Assembly (NCBI GenBank): GCA_030247575.1
Contig: JAOTRV010000004.1
Span: 142,598-206,597, forward strand
Direction of reading: 5' to 3'
Source of the DNA: Sulfuritalea sp.
Lineage (GTDB): Bacteria; Pseudomonadota; Gammaproteobacteria; Burkholderiales; Rhodocyclaceae
DNA length: 64,000 nt
Part shown: positions 47,842 to 57,842 of the stretch, one piece after another
How positions within the stretch are numbered: the stretch's first letter is position 1
Layout of the letters: every line of letters begins with the position of its first letter
Notes under the pieces: model-generated
Told to the model about the DNA's origin: nothing
Seen by the model: the letters and a program-made list of their open reading frames with translations, nothing else
Databases searched by the model: none
Translations under genes and position numbers: made by a program

Positions 47842-48498
47842 ATGATGGAGCTTTACTACGGTTCAGGTGCCTGTTCGTTCGTTCCCCATGCCGGCCTGGA
47901 GGCGATCAAAGCCGCCACGGGAGAGGGCTTCGAGCCCCGCGCCATAAAGTTGCACAAGGGCGAGCAGCATTCACCCGAATATCTGGCGCTGAACCCGCTG
48001 GGTCTGGTGCCGCTGCTGGTGGTCGACGGCAAGCCACTGAGCCAGATCCTGGCGATCTGCGACTTTCTCGACCGCCGCTATCCGCAGGCCGGCCTGCTGC
48101 CGGCCGATCCCTGGCAGCGCGCGCAAGCGATGTCCACTTTCGCCTGGATGAACAACACCGTCCATCCGACATTCACCCACATCTTCCGTCCCGGGAACTT
48201 CGCCGAGGGCGAGGCGGCGCAGGCGGAAGTCAGGCGGCTCGCCACGGAAAAATTCCGCGCCGCCCTTGAACGCATACAGCGCATGGCGGAGAAGGCCGCG
48301 CCTTTCCTGCTGGGCGACAAGCTGTCCTTTGTCGATGCCTATGCGCTGGTCTTCCTGCGCTGGGGCGGCCTCGTCGGCATCGACCCCGCGTCGTTGCCGG
48401 GCTACAAGGCCTATGTCGAACGCGTCGCCGCCCTGCCGCCGGTCGCCGCCGCCATGGCGCGCGAAGGCATCAACCTCGAAACCTACCGGCCGAAGTAG
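47842..48498 (+). CDS. Glutathione S-transferase family protein
   Basis: GST of 218 residues: thioredoxin-like N-domain starting MELYYGSGACSFVPHAGLEA, with the cis-Pro region LALNPLGLVPLLVVDGKPLS (about residues 48-67) and SQILAICDFLDRRYP. The helical C-domain contains APFLLGDKLSFVDAYALVFL near residue 152 (the N-capping box Ser/Asp). The N-terminal SGACS resembles beta-class GSTs that use Cys. AAAGGAG precedes the ATG pair at 47842 and 47845. It is divergent from the SDR gene. Substrate unknown. Confidence 0.9.
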   Translation: MMELYYGSGACSFVPHAGLEAIKAATGEGFEPRAIKLHKGEQHSPEYLALNPLGLVPLLVVDGKPLSQILAICDFLDRRYPQAGLLPADPWQRAQAMSTFAWMNNTVHPTFTHIFRPGNFAEGEAAQAEVRRLATEKFRAALERIQRMAEKAAPFLLGDKLSFVDAYALVFLRWGGLVGIDPASLPGYKAYVERVAALPPVAAAMAREGINLETYRPK

Positions 48499-48549
48499 GC
48501 CGGGGCCGTCGGCAACGACGGCCCGCAATCGACACGCTGAAGGCCGCGG

Positions 48550-48969
48550 CTATTTGACGGGTCGATTCTCGGCATGACATGCCGTCGCCGGGTCTATGTG
48601 CATCCATGGGCGGGCGCTGTTCGTCCAGATATTCATGATCAGCTTCATGTCGTCGGAGTTGTCCAGGGTGCCGACCTTGAGCACCACCATCTCCGGCGTC
48701 TTTTCCCTCTGGCTGTAGATCGGTGAGCCGCAGTCGCCGCAGAAAAATCGCTTGAGGATGTTGCCGCTCTGCGCGGTGTCCTCGTAAAGCCTGGGCTGAC
48801 CGGAGGTAAAGCTCAGCGCGTCGAAGGGCACCGGAGCGTTGTGGCTCGCACCCGAGCCGGACGCCTTTTGGCAATGGGTGCAGTGGCAGGCAACGATGTT
48901 CTGCAGCGCTTGGCTTACCGTGTAACGTATCTTTCCGCACAAGCAGCCGCCGGCAATCGAGTCAGGCAT
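48550..48969 (-). CDS. GFA/CENP-V family zinc-binding protein
   Basis: Protein of 139 residues with the GFA-domain cysteines: GGCLCGKIRYTV (Cys9, Cys11), CHCTHCQKASGSGAS (Cys28, Cys30 and Cys33) and KRFFCGDCGSPIYSQ (Cys77, Cys80). These bind two zinc ions in relatives such as glutathione-dependent formaldehyde-activating enzyme. The end (DPATACHAENRPVK) is short. No formaldehyde pathway genes are adjacent, so the specific role is unknown. It is convergent with the GST gene. Confidence 0.88.
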   Translation of the reverse strand: MPDSIAGGCLCGKIRYTVSQALQNIVACHCTHCQKASGSGASHNAPVPFDALSFTSGQPRLYEDTAQSGNILKRFFCGDCGSPIYSQREKTPEMVVLKVGTLDNSDDMKLIMNIWTNSARPWMHIDPATACHAENRPVK

Positions 48970-49147
48970 AAGTCCTCCAGGTTCCAGATGTGGGATTGCT
49001 TTCAGCCTAAAGTATAGCGATTGCGCGCGGCAACACCAGGTTGCTGCTCAAAGACAATCCGTCGTTCAAGCGGGACCTGCCCAGAAGCGGACGATCCCTT
49101 GACGCATTCGTTCGGCCCCTTGTCGTCACGCATAAGCGTTGGACTGA

Positions 49148-49186
49148 TTGACAACGGTCGCGCATGTTGGCACTATCTCCAACATG
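49148..49186 (+). promoter_or_regulatory. Promoter and palindromic operator of the DUF6516-HTH pair
   Basis: TTGACA (49148-49153), a 17-nt spacer and CACTAT (49171-49176) form a promoter. An exact inverted repeat, CATGTTGG (49163-49170) and CCAACATG (49179-49186), brackets the -10 and includes the ATG start codon (49184). Transcription would begin at or within a base or two of that ATG, predicting a nearly leaderless mRNA and direct repression by whatever binds the palindrome. Confidence 0.65.
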
Positions 49187-49480
49187 AAGGCCATTCAGCT
49201 TGTTGGCGCACGTATCGTTTACTCAGAATCTGCGTTCGCGGAATTGGTGCTGTGGCGCCTTCCGAAGCCACTCGAAGGGTCGACACACGCGTTCAAGTAC
49301 AGGCTGGCCTACGTCGTGCGTGGACAATGCGTTTTGCGTTACGACAACGAAGTTGGGAAGGGCGATCACCGGCATTTCGGTAAAAAGGAAAATGCCTATG
49401 TTTTTGCTACGCCGGATCAATTGATCGCCGACTTCCAGAATGATATTGCGAGGTGGAACCATGAAAACAGTAACTCTTGA
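49184..49480 (+). CDS. DUF6516-family protein (putative toxin of a two-gene module)
   Basis: Protein of 98 residues: MKAIQLVGARIVYSESAFAE, then ELVLWRLPKPLEGSTHAFKY, and RYDNEVGKGDHRHFGKKENA near residue 53. The last stretch has the GKGDHRH pattern that I associate with DUF6516 proteins. These are found as the first gene of small two-gene modules with an HTH partner and are suspected toxins; activity is unknown. The ATG at 49184 lies inside the operator palindrome and has no ribosome binding site. It overlaps the HTH gene by 20 nt. Confidence 0.65.
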   Translation: MKAIQLVGARIVYSESAFAELVLWRLPKPLEGSTHAFKYRLAYVVRGQCVLRYDNEVGKGDHRHFGKKENAYVFATPDQLIADFQNDIARWNHENSNS

Positions 49481-49808
49481 TGTGCGAACCCCGGCCGACT
49501 CCATGACTGATTTTGCGCGTGCCTGGAAGACAGGAAAAGCCCAGAAGACTGCGCGTATCAGCTTTGCCACTCCCGGGTTGCTTTGGAGGGTGCTGACCGA
49601 AAAACGATGGGAACTGCTGAAGGTGCTTTGCGGAGCGGGGCCGGTGTCCATTCGCGAAGCCGCGCGCCGTGCTCAGCGCGACGTAAAGGCTGTGCACGGC
49701 GATGTCACTGCGCTGCTCAACGCCGGAGTGCTCAACAAAACGGAGGACGGCTACATTGTTTTTCCATATGAGGCTGTGAAAGTTGAGTTTCTATTGCAAG
49801 CCGCATAG
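49461..49808 (+). CDS. Winged-HTH DNA-binding protein (putative antitoxin/regulator)
   Basis: Protein of 115 residues paired with the DUF6516 gene. LLWRVLTEKRWELLKVLCGA (residues 35-54), then GPVSIREAARRAQRDVKAVH and DVTALLNAGVLNKTEDGYIV form a winged helix-turn-helix of the HVO_A0114-like group. GAGGTGG precedes the ATG at 49461; a frame start at 49440 is less likely. It probably represses the operon through the CATGTTGG palindrome and may neutralise its partner. The pair overlaps by 20 nt. Confidence 0.75.
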   Translation: MKTVTLDVRTPADSMTDFARAWKTGKAQKTARISFATPGLLWRVLTEKRWELLKVLCGAGPVSIREAARRAQRDVKAVHGDVTALLNAGVLNKTEDGYIVFPYEAVKVEFLLQAA

Positions 49809-49852
49809 CGTGGCAGTGTTTCAATGGCCATGGCCGAACCCATCTTTCCATC

Positions 49853-49876
49853 GGCGCGGCGCGATAAAGCCGCGCC
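49853..49876. terminator. Hairpin after DUF6516-HTH operon
   Basis: GGCGCGGC (49853-49860) and GCCGCGCC (49869-49876) form an 8-bp perfect stem with an 8-nt loop, 44 nt after the HTH stop, between convergent genes. There is no T-run, so termination is only plausible. Confidence 0.45.
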
Positions 49877-49940
49877 GGTGACTTCTACGTTCCTGAACGC
49901 GTCTTTTTCCCTATCCTCGACAGGCCCCTAAGGGCACTTT

Positions 49941-49967
49941 GCCGCCGTGCCGCCAGCGCCGACTTTT
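49941..49967 (+). repeat. Dispersed repeat, copy 10
   Basis: GCCGCCGTGCCGCCAGCG followed by CCGACTTTT, 30 nt beyond the stop of the acyl-CoA dehydrogenase gene. It matches copy 9 at all but two positions. Confidence 0.72.
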
Positions 49968-49997
49968 GTCGCCAGTGCCGGTCAGCGGTAGCAGCCC

Positions 49998-51176
<1,179 letters not shown>

Positions 51177-51195
51177 CTGTTTTCCTTGGTCACGC

Positions 51196-51975
51196 TTACA
51201 TGGTTTCGCCGCCGGCGACGGCGATCGCCTGCCCGGTCACGGCTTCGCTGCCCGGCTGGCACAGCCACAGTACCGCATTGGCGACTTCCGCGGGTTGCAC
51301 CAGGCGTCCCTGCGGGTTGTGCTTCACCAGTTCGGCCTCGGCTTCGGCCGCGGTGCGCCCGGTCTTGGCCTGAATGTTGGCCAGGGTGTCGCGCACGATG
51401 TCGGTTTCGGTGTAGCCGGGGCAGACGGCATTGACGGTGACCGGTTTCTTCGCCAGTTCGAGGGCCAGCGAGCGCGTCAGGCCGAGCACCGCGTGCTTGG
51501 CCGCGCAATAGGCCGAGACGTAGGCATAGCCCTTGAGCGATGCGGTGCTGGCGATGTTCACGATGCGGCCCCAGCCGAGGTCGAGCATGCCCGGCAGCGC
51601 GGCGCGAATGCCGAGGTAGGTGCCGGTCAGGTTCACCGCCAGCATCCGGTTCCACAGCGCCAGGTCCGTTTTGGTGAACGGCGCGCTGGCGGCCTGCCCG
51701 GCGTTGTTGACCAGAATGGCGACCGGGCCCAGCGCGATCGCCGCGTTGGCAAAGGCGGCTTCGACGGCGGCCGGATCGGCGACATCCACCGCCTCGCAAT
51801 GCACTTCGGACAGCGCGCGCAGGAGAACCGCCTCGTCCTCCAGCGTGGACCGTGTGCGGCCCATCAGGGTGATCTTGGCGCCCTGCTCGGCGAGTGCGCG
51901 CGCGATCGCCGAGCCGATGCCGCGGCCGCCGCCGGTGATGACGGCGTGTCTTCCGTCCAGGTTTGCCGTCGTCAT
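51196..51975 (-). CDS. Short-chain dehydrogenase, 3-hydroxyacyl-CoA dehydrogenase-like
   Basis: SDR of 259 residues: [20 protein letters not shown] (residues 11-30), [19 protein letters not shown] (NNAG), [20 protein letters not shown] with the Ser, Tyr and Lys of the active site, and [18 protein letters not shown]. Its stop lies 19 nt before the acyl-CoA dehydrogenase start and its ATG overlaps the ligase gene by 4 nt. With ligase and dehydrogenase around it, oxidation of a hydroxyacyl-CoA intermediate is the best guess. Confidence 0.9.
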   Translation of the reverse strand: MTTANLDGRHAVITGGGRGIGSAIARALAEQGAKITLMGRTRSTLEDEAVLLRALSEVHCEAVDVADPAAVEAAFANAAIALGPVAILVNNAGQAASAPFTKTDLALWNRMLAVNLTGTYLGIRAALPGMLDLGWGRIVNIASTASLKGYAYVSAYCAAKHAVLGLTRSLALELAKKPVTVNAVCPGYTETDIVRDTLANIQAKTGRTAAEAEAELVKHNPQGRLVQPAEVANAVLWLCQPGSEAVTGQAIAVAGGETM

Positions 51976-53543
51976 GCCGGGTGCTTGAGCATTTCGCGCA
52001 GGCGGAAGCGCTGCGTCTTGCCCGTCGCCGTGTGCGGCAGTTCGTCAACGAAACGGATGGTGCGCGGGCACTTGTAGATCGACAGCGTCGACTTGAAAGT
52101 CTGCAGCAGCGCCTCGGACAGGGCCGCCTGATCCGCTTCGGCCTCGCGCGGGACGACGAACAGCGCGATCCGCGTCAGGCCGTCCTCGTTGGGAAAGCCG
52201 ACCACCGCTGCATCGAGCACGCCGGGCACCGTCAGCGCGCAGGCCTCGATCTCGGCCGGGCTGACCCATTGGCCCGAAACCTTGAGCATGTCGTCGGCGC
52301 GGCCCATGTGGCACCAGCGTCCTTCGGTATCGAACTCGAACATGTCGCCGGGGAAATACCAGCCGCCGCGCAAGGCTTTCGCCGTCAGGTCCGGCTGCTG
52401 CCAGTAGCCGACGAACTGGCAGGGGGTGCGCACGGCGATCTGGCCGGGCTGGCCGGGTTCGGAGATGTCCTGTCCGTCGTCGCCGACGAGGCGCACTTCG
52501 GCATAGGTCACCGGCTTGCCGGAGGAGCCGCCGACCGAGTCTCCGGGCTGATTGAACACGAACAGGAAAACGGTTTCGGAGGCGCCGACGCCGTCGAGAA
52601 TCGGCTTGCCGCACAGTTCCAGCCAGTCGTCGTAGAGCGACTCGGGCAGCTTTTCGCCGGCGGCGACATAGTGGCGGACTTCGCGGAAGGCCGGGCGGGC
52701 AGGCGCGCCTTCGCGCAGCAGGTTGCGATACATGACCGGCGTGCTGAACAGCACCGTCGGCCGGTGCCGCTCGACCGTGTCGATGATCAGCTTGGGCTCC
52801 GGCCAGGCCGGCGAAAGTATGACGGTGGCGCCGCACTGCAGTCCGCCCATCAGCGAATGGCCCAGCGCGAAGCCGAAGAAGATCTTCGACGTGGTGAAGA
52901 TGCGGTCTTGCGGCGTTACGCCCAGATACTCGCGTTCGAGGCGGTCGGCGACGAGAACGCTGCGATGCGGATGCATCACCGCCTTGGGCTTGCCCGTGGT
53001 GCCGGAGGAATACAGCCAGAAGCCGACGTCCTCGGGATCCATGCGGGCGGATTCGAGCTGTTCGGACTGGCCGCCAAGGATGTCCGCCAGCGAGAGGTAG
53101 GGAGGCGCCGCCGCGCCGCCGACGACCACGACCAGGGGCGGGTTGTCGAGCGTTTCCGCAGCGCTTTCATAGAGATCCATGAAGTGCGCGTCGACGAATA
53201 TCGCTTCGCATGCGCTGTGCTGGATCACGTACAGCAGGTCGCGCGGCGCCAGCCGCACGTTGAGTGCGACGGCGACGGCGCCGATGCGCATGGTGCCGAG
53301 ATAGGCGGCGATCAGTTCGGGCGAGTCGTCCATCAGGAACAGCACGCGGTCGCCGCGTTCGATGCCGTGCGCGAGGAGCGCGTTGCCGTTGCGGTTGACC
53401 GCGGCGTCGAGCTCGGAATAGCTCACCGTGCGGTCGGCACAGAGGATCGCCGTGTGGTCGCCGAGGCCCTGCTTGAGCGGCCGTCCGATGATTTCATCCG
53501 CCGCGTTCATCGTGCCTTGCGGCACTACTCCGTCGAAGTTCAT
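51972..53543 (-). CDS. Aryl-CoA ligase (benzoate-CoA ligase family)
   Basis: AMP-forming ligase of 523 residues. The P-loop is [20 protein letters not shown] near residue 152. Aromatic-type pockets are [19 protein letters not shown] near 196 and [20 protein letters not shown] near 290. [20 protein letters not shown] near 382 and the C-terminal Lys in [17 protein letters not shown] complete the fold. These fit benzoate, hydroxybenzoate or 2-aminobenzoate-CoA ligases. The start MNFDGVVPQ at 53543 has GGAACGGAA upstream; an ATG seven codons earlier (53564) lacks one. It overlaps the SDR by ATGA. Its product would feed benzoyl-CoA reductase or beta-oxidation. Confidence 0.9.
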   Translation of the reverse strand: MNFDGVVPQGTMNAADEIIGRPLKQGLGDHTAILCADRTVSYSELDAAVNRNGNALLAHGIERGDRVLFLMDDSPELIAAYLGTMRIGAVAVALNVRLAPRDLLYVIQHSACEAIFVDAHFMDLYESAAETLDNPPLVVVVGGAAAPPYLSLADILGGQSEQLESARMDPEDVGFWLYSSGTTGKPKAVMHPHRSVLVADRLEREYLGVTPQDRIFTTSKIFFGFALGHSLMGGLQCGATVILSPAWPEPKLIIDTVERHRPTVLFSTPVMYRNLLREGAPARPAFREVRHYVAAGEKLPESLYDDWLELCGKPILDGVGASETVFLFVFNQPGDSVGGSSGKPVTYAEVRLVGDDGQDISEPGQPGQIAVRTPCQFVGYWQQPDLTAKALRGGWYFPGDMFEFDTEGRWCHMGRADDMLKVSGQWVSPAEIEACALTVPGVLDAAVVGFPNEDGLTRIALFVVPREAEADQAALSEALLQTFKSTLSIYKCPRTIRFVDELPHTATGKTQRFRLREMLKHPA

Positions 53544-53573
53544 TTCCGTTCCGTTCAATATCATGTGTGGAAC

Positions 53574-53594
53574 CCCGGGGAGATTCCCCGGGGG
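53574..53594. terminator. Hairpin between TRAP and CoA-ligase genes
   Basis: CCCCGGGGA (53574-53582) pairs with TCCCCGGGG (53586-53594), a 9-bp stem with a 3-nt loop in the gap before the ligase. No T-run follows on the minus strand; partial termination or mRNA processing between importer and enzyme genes is plausible. Confidence 0.5.
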
Positions 53595-53607
53595 CTCAAC
53601 TGCAGCA

Positions 53608-54636
53608 TCAGTTCATCAGGGCCTTGGCATCGGCGATCAGTTTCTGGCCGTCGAGCCCCTTGGCCGCGACTTCCTTGACCCATTCGGCGTTGACGCCTTC
53701 CGCCGACTTGTGCCAGAGCGCCACTTCGGCGGCCGGCACGGCATAGAAGGTGTTCTTGCGGTCTACGGCGGTCTGCCGCGCCGGAGCGGTGACGCTGTCC
53801 CAGATCTTGCCGGCCCAGGCGGAGGTCTCGGCGCCGCTGTTGGCGTCGATCACCTTCTTCAGGTCGGCCGGCAGGCTTTCGTAGCGTCCCGGGTTCATGG
53901 CGAAGACGAAGGCCGAGGTGGCAATGAAGGCTTGTCCGGCAGGCGTTTCGGTGTGGAACTTGACGATCTCCTGAATCTTCAGCGAGGGGATGACTTCCCA
54001 CGGCAGCACGGTGCCGTCGATCACGCCCTTGGCCAGGCTTTCCGCAACCTGCGGCACCGGCATCGGCACCGGCGTCGCGCCCAATGCGCTGACCAGCTTG
54101 GTCGCCATGCGGTTCGGCGCGCGCAGCTTGAGCCCCTTGAAATCGGCCAGCGTCTTGATCTGCTTGTTCGTGGTGTGCAGCTGGGTGCCGGGGATGACGT
54201 GGAAGATCAGCGGCTTGACGCCCTTGTATTCTTCCCTGGCATTCTTCGCGGCATAGTCCCACAAGGCCTTCGAGGCCTTCTCGGCGCTAGATACCATGAA
54301 GGGTAGCTCGAACACCTCGGTGGCGAGGAAGCGTCCGGCCTGGTAGCCCGGCAGGGTCCATACGATGTCGGCCACGCCGTCCTTCGCCTGGTCGAACAGT
54401 TGCGGCGGCGTGCCGCCCAACTGCATGGCGGGGTAGATCTGGCACTTCAGCTTGCCGGCCGACTCCTTGGCGATCTTCGCGCACCACGGTTCGATCATCT
54501 TGACATGAGCGTTCGAGCCGGGCGGCAGGAAGTGGTGCACTCTGAGCGTGACGGTTTCCTGCGCGGCCGCCGGCGCGGCGGCAAGCGCCAGGAACGCAGT
54601 GGCAACGGCGATTTTCAGGCTACGGGATGCTTGCAT
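53608..54636 (-). CDS. TRAP transporter substrate-binding protein (DctP family), second system
   Basis: Periplasmic binding protein of 342 residues with signal peptide (IAVATAFLALAAAPAAAQ). Family stretches: VTLRVHHFLPPGSNAHVKMI, KLKCQIYPAMQLGGTPPQLF (identical to the first system), DGVADIVWTLPGYQAGRF, and GLKLRAPNRMATKLVSALGA with the carboxylate-binding Arg. It is a close paralogue of the protein at 40548. Being upstream of an aryl-CoA ligase, it probably binds an aromatic or alicyclic carboxylate. Confidence 0.93.
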   Translation of the reverse strand: MQASRSLKIAVATAFLALAAAPAAAQETVTLRVHHFLPPGSNAHVKMIEPWCAKIAKESAGKLKCQIYPAMQLGGTPPQLFDQAKDGVADIVWTLPGYQAGRFLATEVFELPFMVSSAEKASKALWDYAAKNAREEYKGVKPLIFHVIPGTQLHTTNKQIKTLADFKGLKLRAPNRMATKLVSALGATPVPMPVPQVAESLAKGVIDGTVLPWEVIPSLKIQEIVKFHTETPAGQAFIATSAFVFAMNPGRYESLPADLKKVIDANSGAETSAWAGKIWDSVTAPARQTAVDRKNTFYAVPAAEVALWHKSAEGVNAEWVKEVAAKGLDGQKLIADAKALMN

Positions 54637-54683
54637 CGTGGTCTCCTATCTTTGTTATGTCTTAGGAATGCTGCGGGATTGCG

Positions 54684-56021
54684 CTAGGCACCGAGCGCGT
54701 GAACCAGGTACAGGGAAATGCCGGGAACGAACAGCAACAACAGAATGCGAAACAGATCCGAAATAAGGAAGGGCACCACGCCCTTGAACGTCTCGATCAG
54801 CGGAACGTCCCTGGCCAGGCTGTTGATGATGTAGATGTTCATGCCGACCGGCGGGTGCACCAGCCCGATTTCCACCACCATCAGCGCCAGGATGCCGAAC
54901 CAGATCGACTTGTCGGCCTGGCTGATGCCCCAGAAGTCCAGGCCCATGACCACCGGGTAGAAGATCGGGATGGTGAGCAGGATCATCGCCAGCGAATCCA
55001 TGACGCAGCCGAGGAAGATGTAGATCAGCAGGATCGAGCCCATCACCAGCAGCGGCGAGAGACCGCTCTCCCTGACCCAGTTGGCGAGTTCCGCCGGCAT
55101 CTGGGTCAGCGCCAGCCCGGTATTCAGCATGTCGGCGCCGAGCAGCACGAGGAAGATCATCGCGGTGGCCTCGGCCGCGCCGAGGATGCTGTCTTTGACG
55201 CCCTGCAGGCGCATGCCGCCGGAGACCACGGCGAGAATGCCGCAGGCCGCGGCGCCGATCGAGGCCGCTTCGGTCGGATTGGCCCATCCGCCGTAGAGGC
55301 CGACCACCACCACGAGAAAGACGATGAGGACGGGGAACACCAGGCCCAGAGCGCGCATTCTTTCGGGCCATGACACCAGCGGGCCGGCCGGGCCGGCTTC
55401 GGGTTTCAGCGTCACCACGATGCGGATGACGATCATGTAGCCGAGCATGGCGATCAGGCCGGGCACCACAGCCGCCATGAACAACTTGCCGATCGATTCC
55501 TGGGTGAGCACGGCATAGATCACCAGCGGCACCGAGGGCGGAATCATGATGCCGAGCGTGCCGCCCGCCGCCAGCGTGCCGGTGGCGAGCGCCCCGGAAT
55601 ACTTGTAGCGGCGCAGTTCCGGCAGCGCGACCTGGCCCATGGTCGCCGCGGTGGCGAGCGAGGAGCCGCAAATGGCGCCGAAGCCGGCGCAGGCGCCCAC
55701 CGAGGCCATGGCGACGCCGCCGCGCCAGTGCCCGACGAAGGCGTTGACGCAGTCGAACAGGGCCTTCGACAAGCCGCCGTGGGTGGCGAACTGTCCCATC
55801 AGCAGGAACATCGGTATCACGCTCAGGTCGTAGTTCGAGAGTCGCGCGTAGACCAGATTCTTCAGCGAATTCAGCAACAGGGTCGGCGCCGCATCGCCGC
55901 CGATCATCGTCAGGTAGCCGCCGGCGCCGATGAGGAACATCGAGATGCCGATCGGCACGCGCAGCACCAGCATCGCCATCAGGATGCCGAACATGAGCAG
56001 ACCTACGGTGGTGCCGCTCAT
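54684..56021 (-). CDS. TRAP transporter large permease (DctM family), second system
   Basis: Channel subunit of 445 residues with multiple membrane helices. It shares long stretches with the first system: FLLMGQFATHGGLSKALFDC, GFGAICGSSLATAATMGQVA, AGGTLGIMIPPSVPLVIYA and YGGWANPTEAASIGAAACGI. The start MSGTTVGLLMFGILM at 56021 is fixed by similarity and by the ATGA overlap with dctQ; a longer frame to 56609 runs over dctQ. It ends 47 nt before dctP. Confidence 0.93.
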   Translation of the reverse strand: MSGTTVGLLMFGILMAMLVLRVPIGISMFLIGAGGYLTMIGGDAAPTLLLNSLKNLVYARLSNYDLSVIPMFLLMGQFATHGGLSKALFDCVNAFVGHWRGGVAMASVGACAGFGAICGSSLATAATMGQVALPELRRYKYSGALATGTLAAGGTLGIMIPPSVPLVIYAVLTQESIGKLFMAAVVPGLIAMLGYMIVIRIVVTLKPEAGPAGPLVSWPERMRALGLVFPVLIVFLVVVVGLYGGWANPTEAASIGAAACGILAVVSGGMRLQGVKDSILGAAEATAMIFLVLLGADMLNTGLALTQMPAELANWVRESGLSPLLVMGSILLIYIFLGCVMDSLAMILLTIPIFYPVVMGLDFWGISQADKSIWFGILALMVVEIGLVHPPVGMNIYIINSLARDVPLIETFKGVVPFLISDLFRILLLLFVPGISLYLVHALGA

Positions 56022-56569
56022 CTCGTCCCCGCGCACGCCAGCCGGAAGCGGCGGCGCGCGATATACAGTCCCGTCAGGGCGAACACGATCAGGCTGGGCA
56101 CGATCAGCGCTTCGGCGATCCACTGCGGCAGGCCGAGCATGACGGAGGAATCGCCGGACTGCTTCGACGCCAGCGCGGCTACCGCCGTGCGCCAGGACAA
56201 CAGCAGCATCACCGCGCCCAGCAGCAATGCGGCAATACCGTCGAGCGCCGCCCTGGCCCGCGCCGGCAGGCGCGAGGTGAAGAAATCGACGCGGACATGG
56301 GAGTCGTTCATCTGGCACCAGGGGAAGAACATCGCGGCGGCCACGGCGGCCCCCATTTGCATGATCTCCAGATCGCCCGGAATCGGCAGCGAGAACAGCT
56401 TGCGGCCGACGATGGAAATCAGCGACATGCCGATCAGCAGGATCATGATCGCGCCGCCCGCATAGGCGAGGGCGCGGCTCACCGCCAGCAGGCGGATGCC
56501 GAGCGGGCTGTGCGGCGGCTCCTCGGGGTGCCCGACGTGCTCGACCGAGCCCGGTTCGAGTTCGATCAT
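56018..56569 (-). CDS. TRAP transporter small permease (DctQ family), second system
   Basis: Four-helix membrane protein of 183 residues: ALAYAGGAIMILLIGMSLIS near residue 33, then IPGDLEIMQMGAAVAAAMFF and PWCQMNDSHVRVDFFTSRLP. It aligns with the DctQ at 38530 (PGDVEVLQM, VKVDFFT). A 30-residue acidic/polar N-terminus (EPGSVEHVGHPEEPPHSP) precedes the first helix. It is the first gene of the minus-strand TRAP-ligase-SDR-dehydrogenase operon and is divergent from the SDR gene at 57050. Confidence 0.9.
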   Translation of the reverse strand: MIELEPGSVEHVGHPEEPPHSPLGIRLLAVSRALAYAGGAIMILLIGMSLISIVGRKLFSLPIPGDLEIMQMGAAVAAAMFFPWCQMNDSHVRVDFFTSRLPARARAALDGIAALLLGAVMLLLSWRTAVAALASKQSGDSSVMLGLPQWIAEALIVPSLIVFALTGLYIARRRFRLACAGTR

Positions 56570-56875
56570 GCGGATCTTCCCGCCGGCCCCGCGGCGCGCT
56601 TGCCGCCACGATGCCTTTGCGCTACCGATGCCTCCATGCGTTCATCTCCTGTTTGGCATGAACCGGATCAAATAACCCTATTTCCACAATACACATTTAA
56701 ATGCTTGGTGTCCAATCATTAGATCTCAAGCAAAATGGCAGCGCGGCCAAACTCCCGGCGCTACCCCGGCCTGCAGTGGACAGAAATATCTCTTGTGTTG
56801 TCATAAGGTTGGCGGCGTAGCTTGTTTTCTTGAGTAAATCTGCGCCATTGCCAACACCTTCTCCTCGGTTATGAT

Positions 56876-56889
56876 TGAACGCTCATTCA
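56876..56889. promoter_or_regulatory. TetR-type operator, site A
   Basis: TGAACGCTCATTCA, a near-palindrome matching site C (61047) at 13 of 14 positions. A further TTCA follows. It lies 161 nt before the SDR start in the divergent gap. Confidence 0.6.
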
Positions 56890-56925
56890 TTCAAAAAGTC
56901 AAGCGCTCGAAATGCCTTGCGGGGG

Positions 56926-56962
56926 TTGACTTGTCAGACTGACTGAGCAATCATTCAGTCTG
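56926..56962 (+). promoter_or_regulatory. TetR-type operator, site B, with overlapping promoter
   Basis: CAGACTGA (56935-56942) and TCAGTCTG (56955-56962) form an inverted repeat; the inner TGAGCAATCATTCA (56944-56957) resembles sites A and C. A -35 TTGACT (56926-56931) lies 17 nt before AATCAT, so bound repressor would cover the promoter of the SDR-hydratase-TetR genes. Confidence 0.6.
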
Positions 56963-57049
56963 AAATTTAGGCAGGGCGCGGTGCTTTCCGGCAGGCAACG
57001 GAGCGCCGGCCTACCCACCCGGATCCTGGAAAGAGAAAGCGAGAAAATC

Positions 57050-57796
57050 ATGCGATTGAATGGCAAGACGGCAGTGGTCACCGGTGGCGCATCGGGGATC
57101 GGCAAGGCAACCGCGGAAGCGCTGGCGGAAGCCGGCGCGCATGTCCTGATCGGCGATCTGGACGAAACCAACGGCGCGGCGGTGGCCGCCGCCATCCGCG
57201 CCAAGGGGCAGGCGGCCGATTTCGCCCGCCTCGACGTCGCCGACCTGGCTTCGGTGGCCGCGTTCAAGAGCGCCGCCGACGCGCTGGGCCTCAAAGTCGA
57301 CATCGTCGCCAACGTCGCCGGCTGGGGCAAGATCCAGCCCTTCATGGACAACACCCCCGAGTTCTGGCGCAAGGTGATGGACGTCAATCTGCTCGGACCG
57401 GTGGCCGTAACCCACGCCTTCCTGCCCGGCATGATCGAGCGCAACTCGGGCAAGGTGGTCACGGTGTCGAGCGATGCCGGCCGCGTCGGCAGCCTCGGCG
57501 AGACGGTGTATTCGGGCGCCAAGGGCGGCGCGATCGCCTTCACCAAGTCGCTGGCGCGCGAAGTCGCGCGCTACGGCATCAACGTCAATTGCGTGTGTCC
57601 GGGGCCGACCGACACACCGCTCCTGCGCGCCGTTCCCGAAAAGCACCAGGAGGCTTTTGTCAAGGCGACGCCGATGCGCCGCCTGGCCAAGCCTTCAGAG
57701 ATCGCCGACGCGATACTTTTCTTCGCCAGCGACCGCGCGTCCTTCGTCACGGGCCAGACCATCAGCGTGAGCGGTGGCCTGACCCTCGCCGGCTGA
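57050..57796 (+). CDS. Short-chain dehydrogenase, 2-hydroxycyclohexanecarboxyl-CoA dehydrogenase-like
   Basis: SDR of 248 residues: TAVVTGGASGIGKATAEALA (residues 7-26), VANVAGWGKIQPFMDNTPEF (NAG position varied to NVAG), VSSDAGRVGSLGETVYSGAK with the catalytic Ser, Tyr and Lys, and VNCVCPGPTDTPLLRAVPEK. The pattern resembles BadH-type enzymes of alicyclic CoA-ester degradation. The start at 57050 (MRLNGKTAVV) follows AAGCGAGAAAATC. It heads a plus-strand group with two enoyl-CoA hydratases and the TetR regulator. BadH identity is inference. Confidence 0.88.
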   Translation: MRLNGKTAVVTGGASGIGKATAEALAEAGAHVLIGDLDETNGAAVAAAIRAKGQAADFARLDVADLASVAAFKSAADALGLKVDIVANVAGWGKIQPFMDNTPEFWRKVMDVNLLGPVAVTHAFLPGMIERNSGKVVTVSSDAGRVGSLGETVYSGAKGGAIAFTKSLAREVARYGINVNCVCPGPTDTPLLRAVPEKHQEAFVKATPMRRLAKPSEIADAILFFASDRASFVTGQTISVSGGLTLAG

Positions 57797-57842
57797 TTCT
57801 CCCCAACCCAGATCACGAATCCGAAAACAAAAGGAGTAGCAC

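Larger units (their letters stand above)
56570..57049. other. 480-nt divergent intergenic region with TetR-type sites
   Basis: No gene is supported here. The left part, about 56660-56740, is AT-rich and should hold the minus-strand TRAP promoter, though no clear pair is assigned. The right part carries two TetR-like near-palindromes (56876 and 56944) and a TTGACT hexamer at 56926-56931. Position and motifs suggest that both divergent operons are controlled from this gap. Confidence 0.6.
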
